Of a stretch of 64,000 nucleotides of DNA, positions 17,624 through 25,490 are shown in pieces. Every line of letters starts with the position of its first letter. Within the stretch, counting starts at the first letter, position 1. This DNA comes from Pseudomonadota bacterium (GTDB lineage Bacteria > Pseudomonadota > Gammaproteobacteria > Burkholderiales > Burkholderiaceae_E). The translations under genes were made by a program, and so were the position numbers. The notes below the pieces were generated by a model. The model was not told the origin of the DNA, ran no database searches, and saw only the letters and a program-made list of their open reading frames with translations. The stretch is from NCBI GenBank assembly GCA_023389055.1, contig JAEWFA010000038.1, forward strand, positions 71,914 through 135,913. Direction: 5' to 3'.

Positions 17624-18250
17624 GTGCCCGAGCCCAATGCGCTTCATTGTGCTTCTTCCACCGGCGCTTCGCCGTGGGTCCTGCGCTGGCTCGACCGACT
17701 GCCGCGCGGCGCAACAGTGCTCGACTTTGCCGCCGGATCGGGGCGGCACGCGCGCGCCGCCTGTGAGCGCGGCCTGACGGTGCTCGCGGTCGACCGCGAC
17801 GGGCAGGCGCTCGCCCGCGTACGCGGCGACGAGAAGCCCGCTGCCGGCGGCGACGCGGAGGGCGCGGGCGACGCGCGCGAGGGACGCATCGCATTGCGTG
17901 TCGCAGACCTCGAGTCCGGCCCCTGGCCCTTCGCCGCGCACGAGCGTTTCGACGCCGTCGTCGTTGCAAACTACCTTTTCCGGCCGCGTTTCGCGCTGCT
18001 CGCGTCGCTCCTCGCCCCGCGCGGACTGCTCGTCTACGAGACCTTCTCGCAAGGCAACGAACGCCATGGACGCCCGTCGAACCCGGCGTTCCTGCTCGCC
18101 CCCGGCGAATTGCTCGCGCGCACGCGGCGTGCCGGGCTGACGGTGCTCGGCTACGAAACCGGCGTCGTGCAGCGGCCCTCTGCAGCGGTGATCCAGCGCG
18201 TCTGCGCGATCCGCGCGCGCGGCACCGAGGCGCTGGCGTCGCTCGGCTAG
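17624..18250 (+). CDS. Class I SAM-dependent methyltransferase
   Basis: A 208-residue protein with the methyltransferase core: glycine-rich motif I VLDFAAGSGRHAR near residues 30-42, the acidic end of strand 2 in LAVDRD, and the FDAVVVANYLFRP strand-4 region. The later YETFSQGNE...GRPSNPAFLL segment resembles TehB/YrrT-like small-molecule methyltransferases. The GTG start is chosen because GAGGA lies seven bases upstream; the reading frame is open far upstream but only as antisense to the GGDEF-EAL gene. It lies just ahead of dapA. The substrate is unknown. Confidence 0.85.
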   Translation: MPEPNALHCASSTGASPWVLRWLDRLPRGATVLDFAAGSGRHARAACERGLTVLAVDRDGQALARVRGDEKPAAGGDAEGAGDAREGRIALRVADLESGPWPFAAHERFDAVVVANYLFRPRFALLASLLAPRGLLVYETFSQGNERHGRPSNPAFLLAPGELLARTRRAGLTVLGYETGVVQRPSAAVIQRVCAIRARGTEALASLG

Positions 18251-18253
18251 AAT
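18248..18253 (+). promoter_or_regulatory. Possible -10 element of the dapA promoter
   Basis: TAGAAT overlaps the stop of the methyltransferase gene, 28 bases before the dapA ATG. No strong -35 is seen at the proper distance. The placement makes it a reasonable start for the dapA-bamC transcript. Confidence 0.35.
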
Positions 18254-18280
18254 GTCTCGTTTTTCCAGCGACCGACCATC

Positions 18281-19159
<879 letters not shown>

Positions 19160-19161
19160 CG

Positions 19162-20322
19162 ATGACGAGAGTGCTGACCGCCGCGCGCTGCGCGACGGTC
19201 GCTTCGTTGTGCGTGTTCCTCGCCGCTTGCGGCATCACCGAGAAGATCGACGAGGCGAGCCGGATCGATTACCGCTCGTCGACCAGGCGACAATCGCTGG
19301 AGGTTCCCCCCGACCTCACGAAGCCTCGTGCCGACAATCGCTTCGCGATTCCGGAGCGTGCGAGCGACGACCGGACATGGTCGTCGTTCGAGCGCAACCG
19401 AGCGACCTCGTCGGCGCAGGGCCCGACGCAGGTGCTGCCGCAGGTCGCCGGTGCGCATATCGAACGCCAGGCCGGCCAGCGCTGGCTCGTCGTCGATGCA
19501 CCGCCCGAGAAGGTGTGGCCCGTGGTGCGCGACTTCTGGCGCGAATCGGGGTTCACGGTCCAGAGCGAGTCGCCGCAGACCGGCGTCATCGAGACCGACT
19601 GGGCCGAGAACCACGCGAAGCTGCCGCTCGACTTCATCCGCCGCACGGTGGGGCGCGCCTTCGACAACCTGTACTCGACCGGCGAGCGCGACAAGTTCCG
19701 CACGCGGATCGAGCGCGAGCCGGGCGGCGGCACCGCCGTCTACGTCACGCACCGCGGGATGATCGAGGTCTACACGTCGACCGCCGAGGAGCGCACCGTT
19801 TGGCAGCCGCGGCCCAGCGATCCCGACCTCGAGGCGGAGTTCCTGCGCCGGTTGATGCTGCGCTTCGTTCCGGACGCCGATGCGACGCAGGCCGCGCAGG
19901 CTGGCGCTTCGTCCGACGGCAGCACCGCGCAGCAGCGCGTCACGCTCGTGAACACGGGCGAAGCGCAGCGCCTCGAACTCTCCGAGGGCTTCGATCGCGC
20001 ATGGCGCCGCGTGGGCCTGGCGCTCGATCGCGGGGGATTCACCGTCGAGGATCGCGATCGCTCCAAGGGTGTCTACTACGTGCGCTACATCGACCCCGAG
20101 ATCGAGGGTGGGCGCACCGCCAAGAAACCGGGGTTCCTCTCGCGCATCTTCGGCAGCGGCCAGGCGCGCGCCGACGCGAGCCCGCGCTTCCGCGTCGAGG
20201 TCACTGCCGAAGGCGAGCGCAGCCAGGTGACCGTGCGCGATCCGCAGGGCGCACCGGTGGGCGACGTCGACCGCAAGACGGTCGGGCGCATCCTGACACT
20301 GCTGCAGGAACAGATGAAGTAA
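19162..20322 (+). CDS. bamC: Outer-membrane assembly lipoprotein BamC (NlpB)
   Basis: A 386-residue lipoprotein of the BAM complex that inserts beta-barrel proteins into the outer membrane. The signal peptide ends in the lipobox LAAC, with the acylated cysteine at residue 23. An unstructured N-terminal stretch follows, containing the RQSLEVPPDLTKP motif by which BamC contacts BamD, and then two helix-grip domains (about 105-225 and 265-385). The ATG two bases after the dapA stop is used because it gives the lipobox. The dapA-bamC linkage supports the call. Confidence 0.93.
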   Translation: MTRVLTAARCATVASLCVFLAACGITEKIDEASRIDYRSSTRRQSLEVPPDLTKPRADNRFAIPERASDDRTWSSFERNRATSSAQGPTQVLPQVAGAHIERQAGQRWLVVDAPPEKVWPVVRDFWRESGFTVQSESPQTGVIETDWAENHAKLPLDFIRRTVGRAFDNLYSTGERDKFRTRIEREPGGGTAVYVTHRGMIEVYTSTAEERTVWQPRPSDPDLEAEFLRRLMLRFVPDADATQAAQAGASSDGSTAQQRVTLVNTGEAQRLELSEGFDRAWRRVGLALDRGGFTVEDRDRSKGVYYVRYIDPEIEGGRTAKKPGFLSRIFGSGQARADASPRFRVEVTAEGERSQVTVRDPQGAPVGDVDRKTVGRILTLLQEQMK

Positions 20323-21108
20323 GTGCGCTTCGCCAGCCTGGGCAGCGGCAGCGAGGGAAACGCGCTGCTGGTCGAAGGTGCCGACGGCGCCGGCTGCGTG
20401 CTGATCGACTGCGGTTTCGGCGTGCGCGAGGCCGAGCGTCGGTTGCGCGCCGCCGGCCGCGAGCCGGCGCAGATCGATGCAATCCTCGTCACGCATGAAC
20501 ACGGCGACCACGTCGGCGGCGTCTTCCGCCTTGCGCACCGCCATCGCATTCCCGTTCACCTCACGCACGGAACCTTGCGGGCGATCGGCGCGCTCGTTCC
20601 CGAGACTTTCGATCGCGAGGCGCTGCTGAGGGTTTTCGATTCGTCGAGCGGCTTCGACTGCGCGGGGCTGCGCATCGAGCCGGTGCCGGTTCCGCACGAT
20701 GCGCGCGAACCGGTGCAATACGTGCTCGACGACGGTCGAGTCCGGCTGGGCGTGCTGACCGATCTTGGACACGGCAGCCCGCACGTCGTGCGCGCGCTGT
20801 CGCGGCTCGACGCGCTCGTGCTCGAGTGCAATCACGACCTGGAACTGCTGCAGGCGAACCGGCGCTACACGATGGCGCTGAAGCGACGCATCGCCGGCCA
20901 GTGGGGTCACCTCGGAAACCGCGAGGCGGCGCGCATACTGGCGTCGATCGACCGCTCGCGCCTGCGCATCGTCGTGGCAGCGCACCTGAGCCGGCAGAAC
21001 AATCGCCCGGAACTCGCGCACGCGGCGTTGGCCGCCGTGTTCGACGACGCTCCGTCGCGACTGCAGGTCGCCGATCAGGACAGCGGGATCGACTGGATCG
21101 CGCTCTGA
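20323..21108 (+). CDS. Metallo-beta-lactamase-fold hydrolase (YycJ/WalJ-like)
   Basis: A 261-residue MBL-fold enzyme with the metal-binding motif THEHGDHVGG near residue 50, plus the LTDLGH and LECNHD segments that supply later ligands. The opening MRFASLGSGSEGNALLVE is highly characteristic of the YycJ/WalJ group, proposed 5'-3' exonucleases. It begins at a GTG directly after the bamC stop codon, so the two genes are translationally linked. The exact substrate is not shown by sequence. Confidence 0.92.
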   Translation: MRFASLGSGSEGNALLVEGADGAGCVLIDCGFGVREAERRLRAAGREPAQIDAILVTHEHGDHVGGVFRLAHRHRIPVHLTHGTLRAIGALVPETFDREALLRVFDSSSGFDCAGLRIEPVPVPHDAREPVQYVLDDGRVRLGVLTDLGHGSPHVVRALSRLDALVLECNHDLELLQANRRYTMALKRRIAGQWGHLGNREAARILASIDRSRLRIVVAAHLSRQNNRPELAHAALAAVFDDAPSRLQVADQDSGIDWIAL

Positions 21109-21144
21109 CGAGTCGCAGCGGGCGCCCGCGGCGCCCGCCCGATC

Positions 21145-21843
21145 TCACTTCGACGCGGAGCCCGCTTCTCGCGCTGCAGCCACCGCGCGGTCGGCGGCCG
21201 CCTTGGCGGCGTCGGCCGCATTGCCGGTCGCTTCGACGGTGCTATCCGCGGCGTTGGCCATCGTGTCTTTCTTCGACGCGGCAGTGCCGTCCGGCGTGGC
21301 GGACTCACGCGCGAGCTCCGCCGCCTGTTCGGCCTTGCGGCTGGCCTGCTGTGCCGCATCGGCAGCCTGCCGCGCGGCCGCGGCGCTGTCTGCCTTCTCC
21401 GCGGTCTTCGCCGCATCGATTGCCCGTTCGGCCGCGTCCTTCGTTTCGGCAGCGGCTTTGTCGAGCGATTGCTGCGCCGATTCGGCCGAAGCGGTCGGCT
21501 CGCCACTGCGTTCAGCCTGTTGCGCGCGCTCCGACATCGCCGATTGTCGCGCCGCCTGCGCAGCTTCCTTGGCTTTCAGTCCGGCGTCTTTCGCCGCGTC
21601 GGCCGCCTGCCGCGCCGCGTCGGATCCGGAATCCTGTGCGGATTGTCCGGGCGGCCCGAGCACCGCAGTGCTGGAGGATGCCGACGGTTGGGGGCCGGCG
21701 TTGTGCGGCGCGGTGGAACCGGTGGCGCTGCTGCCGCTCGCCGCAGGGGGCGCTGCGGGCGGCGCCGCCGGTTCGTCGCTGCGGCTGCACCCACCCAGCG
21801 CCAGAGCCGTCATCGAGGCGAGGAGGAGGGTTCTGTGCATCAT
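21145..21843 (-). CDS. Alanine-rich lipoprotein with helical repeats
   Basis: A 232-residue predicted lipoprotein. The signal peptide of about 18 residues ends in the lipobox LGGC. A Pro/Ala/Ser-rich linker follows, then about 150 residues of Ala, Lys, Asp and Glu with recurrent DAAK, AAQAAR and DAAER units. These should form a long continuous helix or coiled coil, in the style of Lpp or TolA-like spacers. I recognise no catalytic motif. The start is set by the lipobox and an AAGGGAAG ribosome site; the frame continues upstream without support. It lies convergent to the MBL-fold gene. Confidence 0.75.
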   Translation of the reverse strand: MMHRTLLLASMTALALGGCSRSDEPAAPPAAPPAASGSSATGSTAPHNAGPQPSASSSTAVLGPPGQSAQDSGSDAARQAADAAKDAGLKAKEAAQAARQSAMSERAQQAERSGEPTASAESAQQSLDKAAAETKDAAERAIDAAKTAEKADSAAAARQAADAAQQASRKAEQAAELARESATPDGTAASKKDTMANAADSTVEATGNAADAAKAAADRAVAAAREAGSASK

Positions 21844-21991
21844 GACTTCGCTTCCCTTGAATCGGCCCGCAACGTTTCGCGAACCTGTGCTCCTGAGCGG
21901 CATTTCGCGTGCCCGCCCGGGTGGCGCGCAGCATCGGCCCGGGCGTCGAGCCTGCTCTACACTCGTTCGGACGACGTTTCCGAGGCCCGAG

Positions 21992-22495
21992 ATGGACGTG
22001 AATCCGCAGGTGGGCAACGATCGGTGGGTGCGGGTGCGCTACCGGTTGTTCGACGCGCAAGGCGAGGCGATCGAGACGGGCGAGCGCGAATGGACGTATC
22101 TGCACGGCGGATACGGATCGGTGTTTGCGGGGATCGAGCGGGCGCTGGAGGGAGCGCAGCCCGGCGAGTCGCGAACCGTGCGGCTCGAGCCGGTCGATGC
22201 CTTCGGCGAATACGACGCCTCACTCGTGCAGCTCGCCGCGCGCGAGCGCTTTCCGGCCGAACTCGAGCGCGGCATGTCTTTCGAAGGGATCCCCGACGAG
22301 CCCGACGACGGCCGGATCCACATCGTCACCGATTACAGCGATGACACCGTCGTGCTCGACGCGAACCATCCGCTTGCCGGCATGGCGCTGCGCTTCGAGC
22401 TTCAGGTGCTCGAGGTGCGCGAGGCGACGCCCGAAGAGATCGACGACGAGCGCCGGCGCGCCGACGCCGCCGACGACGAGGACGCCGCGCCGTAG
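21992..22495 (+). CDS. FKBP-type peptidyl-prolyl isomerase, SlyD-like
   Basis: A 167-residue cytoplasmic isomerase without signal peptide. The start of the FKBP fold (VRVRYRLFDAQGEAIE), the G-rich YLHGGYGSVFAGIERALEG segment, an inserted flap domain, and the closing LDANHPLAGMALRFELQV strand match SlyD. SlyD proteins are chaperone isomerases, often metal-binding; this copy has an acidic tail but no His-rich tail. The ATG is taken where family similarity begins; upstream sequence in frame is antisense to the lipoprotein gene. Confidence 0.9.
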   Translation: MDVNPQVGNDRWVRVRYRLFDAQGEAIETGEREWTYLHGGYGSVFAGIERALEGAQPGESRTVRLEPVDAFGEYDASLVQLAARERFPAELERGMSFEGIPDEPDDGRIHIVTDYSDDTVVLDANHPLAGMALRFELQVLEVREATPEEIDDERRRADAADDEDAAP

Positions 22496-22499
22496 GAGC

Positions 22500-22526
22500 G
22501 CGCCCCAGGGCGCCGCCACGGGGCGC
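22500..22526. terminator. Terminator-like hairpin between convergent genes
   Basis: GCGCCCC (22500-22506) and GGGGCGC (22520-22526) form a perfect seven-base stem with a 13-base loop. It lies between the stops of the FKBP gene and the leftward cytochrome b fusion. No T-run follows, so intrinsic termination is only possible, not shown. Confidence 0.35.
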
Positions 22527-22545
22527 CTGCGCCCGCGCTGCCGCT

Positions 22546-24456
22546 TCAGCCGGCCGGCGTGATCGTCGACTGCGGCGTGAACGCGTCCGAGTAGCAGGCG
22601 TCTTCGTGCAGACCCTGCGCGACGAAGGCGGGGCGCGCCGCCTGCACCATCCTCACCGAGCCGCACGCGTAGACGCTGAAGCCGCGCAGGTCGGGGAAGT
22701 CGGCGAGGATCGCCTCGTGGACGAAGCCGTCGCGCCCGTGCCAGTCGTCCTCGGGCAGCGGTTCGGAGGCGACCGGAACGAAGTGGAAGTTCGGATGCTC
22801 GCGCTCCCACTGTCGGGGAAGATCGAGCAGATACAGGTCGCGCGGGCGGCGCACGCCCCAGTAGAAGTACATCGGCCGCTCGATGCCCATCCGGAAGGCC
22901 TGCTCGAGCAGGCTCTTCACCGGCGCGAAGCCGGTCGCGCCGGCGACGAAGATCAGCGGCTTGTCGCTCGGCTCGTGCAGCACGAACGAGCCGATCGGCC
23001 CCTCGATCGTCAGTTCGTCGCCCGGCTTCATCTTCTCGAAGACGTGCGTCGTGAAGCGCCCGCCGGGCATCAGCCGCACGTGCAGGTCGACGAGATCGGT
23101 GCTGCCGGACGGCGACGTGAACGAGTAGCTGCGACGCGAGCCGTCCTCGAGCACGACGTTCAGGTACTGGCCGGCCTCGTAGTCGATTCGCTGGCCGCGC
23201 TTCAGCCGCAGCGCGACGAGCATGACGTCGTGCGCCAGGCGCTCGAGCCGCTCGACGACCGTCTCGAACTCGCGAATGCGCAGCGCCGCCGTGGACGCCG
23301 CGTTCTCCTCGTATTCGAACTCGACGTCGGAGCGCGCGCGTGCGCAGCACAGCAGGATCCATCCGGCGCGCCGCTCGTCCTCGGACAGCGCCGTGGGCTG
23401 GTAGCCCGACATCTCCACTTCGCCGCCGATCATCATCGCCTTGCACACGCCGCATCCGCCCGAACGGCACTCGTACGGCAGCGGGATGTCGGCGCGCAGT
23501 CCGGCATCGAGCAGCGTCTCGCCGGCACGCACCGGCGCCTGCTGCCGCCCGGGATGCGCGGTGAGCTCGTAGACCTTCTCCTTGCCGGCGCGCACGGGCG
23601 GCAGCCACGGCAGCGCCATCAGCAGCAGCGTGACGCCGGCGACGAGTACCCACAGCTTGATTGGATCCCACGCGTAGATCAGCGGATACGCGACGAGGTA
23701 GAACCAGTCGAACTTCAGCGTGATCGGCACCGTGCCGAGATCGGCGGGAGCCTGGCTGACGACGGGCACCACGAGCGACATGACGAGGAGCATCAGCGCC
23801 AGCCCGATGGCCAGCGGGCGCGGCGGAACCTGCGAGGCGCGCGGAACGCGCTGCGTGTGCACCCACAGCGCGAGCAGCGCGACCAGCGGAATGCCGATAT
23901 GCAGGAACGAGAGCAGCGAGAACAGCCGGTCGGTGACGGCCTCGGGCGTGATGAAGTTGCGCGTGAGGATGCCGTTGAACACCGGCAGCGCGTCGAGCCA
24001 CTCGGTGGTGGCGATGATCACGTACTGCGACAGCTTGTCCCACGGCAGCATGAAGCCGTTGACGCCCGAGATGTAGATGAGCCACATCACGACGACGCCG
24101 CTCACCCACGAGAACGCGCGGAAGCTTCGATAGCGGTCGAACGAGAAGTGGCGCAGCATGTGCAGCATCATCGTCAGCACCATCGCATCGGACGCATAGC
24201 GGTGCACGCTGCGCAGGATCCCGCCGGCGAACCACTGTCCGTGCGTGATCGACTCCATCGACGCGTAGGTCTTGTCGATCCCTGTCTCGTAGAACGCGTA
24301 CAGGTACAGCCCGCTGGCGACGACGAGCCAGAACATCCAGTAGCTGGTCGCGCCGAGGTAGTAGAGCGGGTTCAGGCGTTCGCCGAAGATGCGGTTGCCG
24401 ACCGCTTCGGCGGCGAGGAACAGGCGTTGCAGCAGCGACTGGATCCGTTTGAGCAA
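22546..24456 (-). CDS. Cytochrome b - 2Fe-2S ferredoxin - FAD/NAD(P)H reductase fusion
   Basis: A 636-residue membrane protein with three parts. Residues about 1-230 are a four-helix b6-type cytochrome b with two His pairs for two haems (HRYASDAMVLTMMLH and LHIGIPLVALLALWVH), followed by further helices to about 310. A plant-type 2Fe-2S domain comes next, with CRSGGCGVC and a distant cysteine in LLCCARA. The C-terminal 240 residues are a ferredoxin-NADP-reductase-like module with the FAD motif RSYSFTSPSG, the NAD motif GATGFAPVKS and a CGS motif. It should pass electrons between NAD(P)H and the membrane haems or quinone. No Rieske protein or cytochrome c1 is present. A TTG preceded by GGAGAG is chosen; an ATG 34 codons upstream is possible. 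Divergent from the oxidase-like operon. Confidence 0.85.
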   Translation of the reverse strand: MLKRIQSLLQRLFLAAEAVGNRIFGERLNPLYYLGATSYWMFWLVVASGLYLYAFYETGIDKTYASMESITHGQWFAGGILRSVHRYASDAMVLTMMLHMLRHFSFDRYRSFRAFSWVSGVVVMWLIYISGVNGFMLPWDKLSQYVIIATTEWLDALPVFNGILTRNFITPEAVTDRLFSLLSFLHIGIPLVALLALWVHTQRVPRASQVPPRPLAIGLALMLLVMSLVVPVVSQAPADLGTVPITLKFDWFYLVAYPLIYAWDPIKLWVLVAGVTLLLMALPWLPPVRAGKEKVYELTAHPGRQQAPVRAGETLLDAGLRADIPLPYECRSGGCGVCKAMMIGGEVEMSGYQPTALSEDERRAGWILLCCARARSDVEFEYEENAASTAALRIREFETVVERLERLAHDVMLVALRLKRGQRIDYEAGQYLNVVLEDGSRRSYSFTSPSGSTDLVDLHVRLMPGGRFTTHVFEKMKPGDELTIEGPIGSFVLHEPSDKPLIFVAGATGFAPVKSLLEQAFRMGIERPMYFYWGVRRPRDLYLLDLPRQWEREHPNFHFVPVASEPLPEDDWHGRDGFVHEAILADFPDLRGFSVYACGSVRMVQAARPAFVAQGLHEDACYSDAFTPQSTITPAG

Positions 24457-24657
24457 GGGTCTCTCCGTTGGCCTGCCGCGCGCGCAGGCGCTGGGAACGT
24501 ATCGAGAACGGCGCGGCGGTGCAACAGCTGTCGCACTGCGCGCGTGAATACATTCCATTTATTGTTGCGCGGATCCCTTCGAGCGGCCGTCGCGGTACCG
24601 AGGGACTTCCCCGAGGCGTGGCGTTCGTGGCAACTTCCTACCGGTGCGTGCGAACGC

Positions 24658-24700
24658 TTGATCCCGGTCAATGCGGGGGGCCGGTAGCAGCAACCATGAT
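24658..24700 (+). promoter_or_regulatory. FNR/ANR-type box and class II promoter for the HCO operon
   Basis: TTGATCCCGGTCAA at 24658-24671 matches the FNR/ANR consensus TTGAT-N4-ATCAA with one mismatch. CATGAT at 24695-24700 is an acceptable -10, which places the box centre about 41.5 bases ahead of the expected start at about 24706. That is the standard class II activator position. The first gene of the operon begins at 24730. An FNR-family regulator whose recognition helix fits this box is encoded at 10917-11693. The box could also influence the divergent fusion gene. Confidence 0.75.
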
Positions 24701-24729
24701 GCCCGCGTTAATACTAGAGGACACCGTCC

Positions 24730-24918
24730 ATGGCCGACAAACAGGTCTCCCCAGTCACGCCGCCCCAGGAGCCCGAAGAGAGGGTTCCGGTCTTCCAGCA
24801 GATCCTCGACAACCCGTTCCTGCTGCTGTTCCTCGGCGTGGTGAGCCCGACGGTCCTCTACATCCTGTGGGGTGTGATGGAGATCGCCGGCATTCCCGTA
24901 ACGCCTCTCGCCCAGTGA
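24730..24918 (+). CDS. Small single-helix subunit, IIa-like, of a B-type haem-copper enzyme
   Basis: A 62-residue protein with a polar, proline-rich N-terminus and one membrane helix (about residues 28-52), ending VTPLAQ. Its position directly ahead of the CuA subunit and its size recall the small subunit IIa that completes ba3 oxidases by supplying the helix missing from a short subunit II. An AGAGG ribosome site precedes the ATG. The role rests on position and shape, not on strong similarity. Confidence 0.7.
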   Translation: MADKQVSPVTPPQEPEERVPVFQQILDNPFLLLFLGVVSPTVLYILWGVMEIAGIPVTPLAQ

Positions 24919-24937
24919 GTCGCGCAAGGAGACCGGC

Positions 24938-25477
24938 ATGAGTGCAATTCTTCCGCCGCCGAAGCGGATCTGGTCGAAGGAACCCATCGGCAGGGACGAG
25001 GTGCTGTGGATCAGCATCGCTTTCGTCTGGTGCCTGATCATGTTTTTCATGATGCCGTACTGGCACGTGTACGGTACCCAGAACCTGTCGGCCGAAACCT
25101 ATCGCGTCAAGCCCGAGTTGTTCGCGAAGGCGGCGCAGGACATGGTCGACAAGTACACGGTCCGCACGGAAACCGACGAGAAGATTCCGGTGGTCGCGCC
25201 GCCCGCCGGCAGCGACATCTACCTGATCGCGCGCCTGTGGTCGTGGTGGCCGATCCTCGAGCTGGAAAAGGGCAAGACCTACCGGCTGAACCTCAGCGCA
25301 ATGGACTACCAGCACGGCTTTTCGCTGCAGCCCGAGAACATCAACATCCAGGTGCTGCCGGGCTACCAGCACGTCGTGACGATCCAGCCGAACCGCTCGG
25401 GCACCTACGCGATCGTCTGCAACGAGTTCTGCGGAATCGGACACCACAAGATGGTGTCGCGGCTGTACGTGAAATAA
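24938..25477 (+). CDS. CuA-containing subunit II of a B-type haem-copper enzyme
   Basis: A 179-residue protein with one N-terminal membrane helix and a periplasmic cupredoxin domain. All CuA ligands are visible: H126 in YQHGFS, then C161, E163, C165, H169 and M172 in CNEFCGIGHHKM. The short form with one helix is typical of ba3-type enzymes and of the NorS component of sNOR. It accepts electrons from a periplasmic donor such as cytochrome c or a cupredoxin and passes them to the adjacent subunit I. Gaps of 19 and 13 bases to the neighbours indicate one transcript. Confidence 0.93.
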   Translation: MSAILPPPKRIWSKEPIGRDEVLWISIAFVWCLIMFFMMPYWHVYGTQNLSAETYRVKPELFAKAAQDMVDKYTVRTETDEKIPVVAPPAGSDIYLIARLWSWWPILELEKGKTYRLNLSAMDYQHGFSLQPENINIQVLPGYQHVVTIQPNRSGTYAIVCNEFCGIGHHKMVSRLYVK

Positions 25478-25490
25478 AGAAGAGGCACTC

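Noticed and set aside
21145..21660. Short repeated GC-rich units that look like a tandem or CRISPR-like array
   Set aside because: They are explained by Ala/Lys/Asp-rich helical coding sequence of the lipoprotein; unit length and spacing are irregular.
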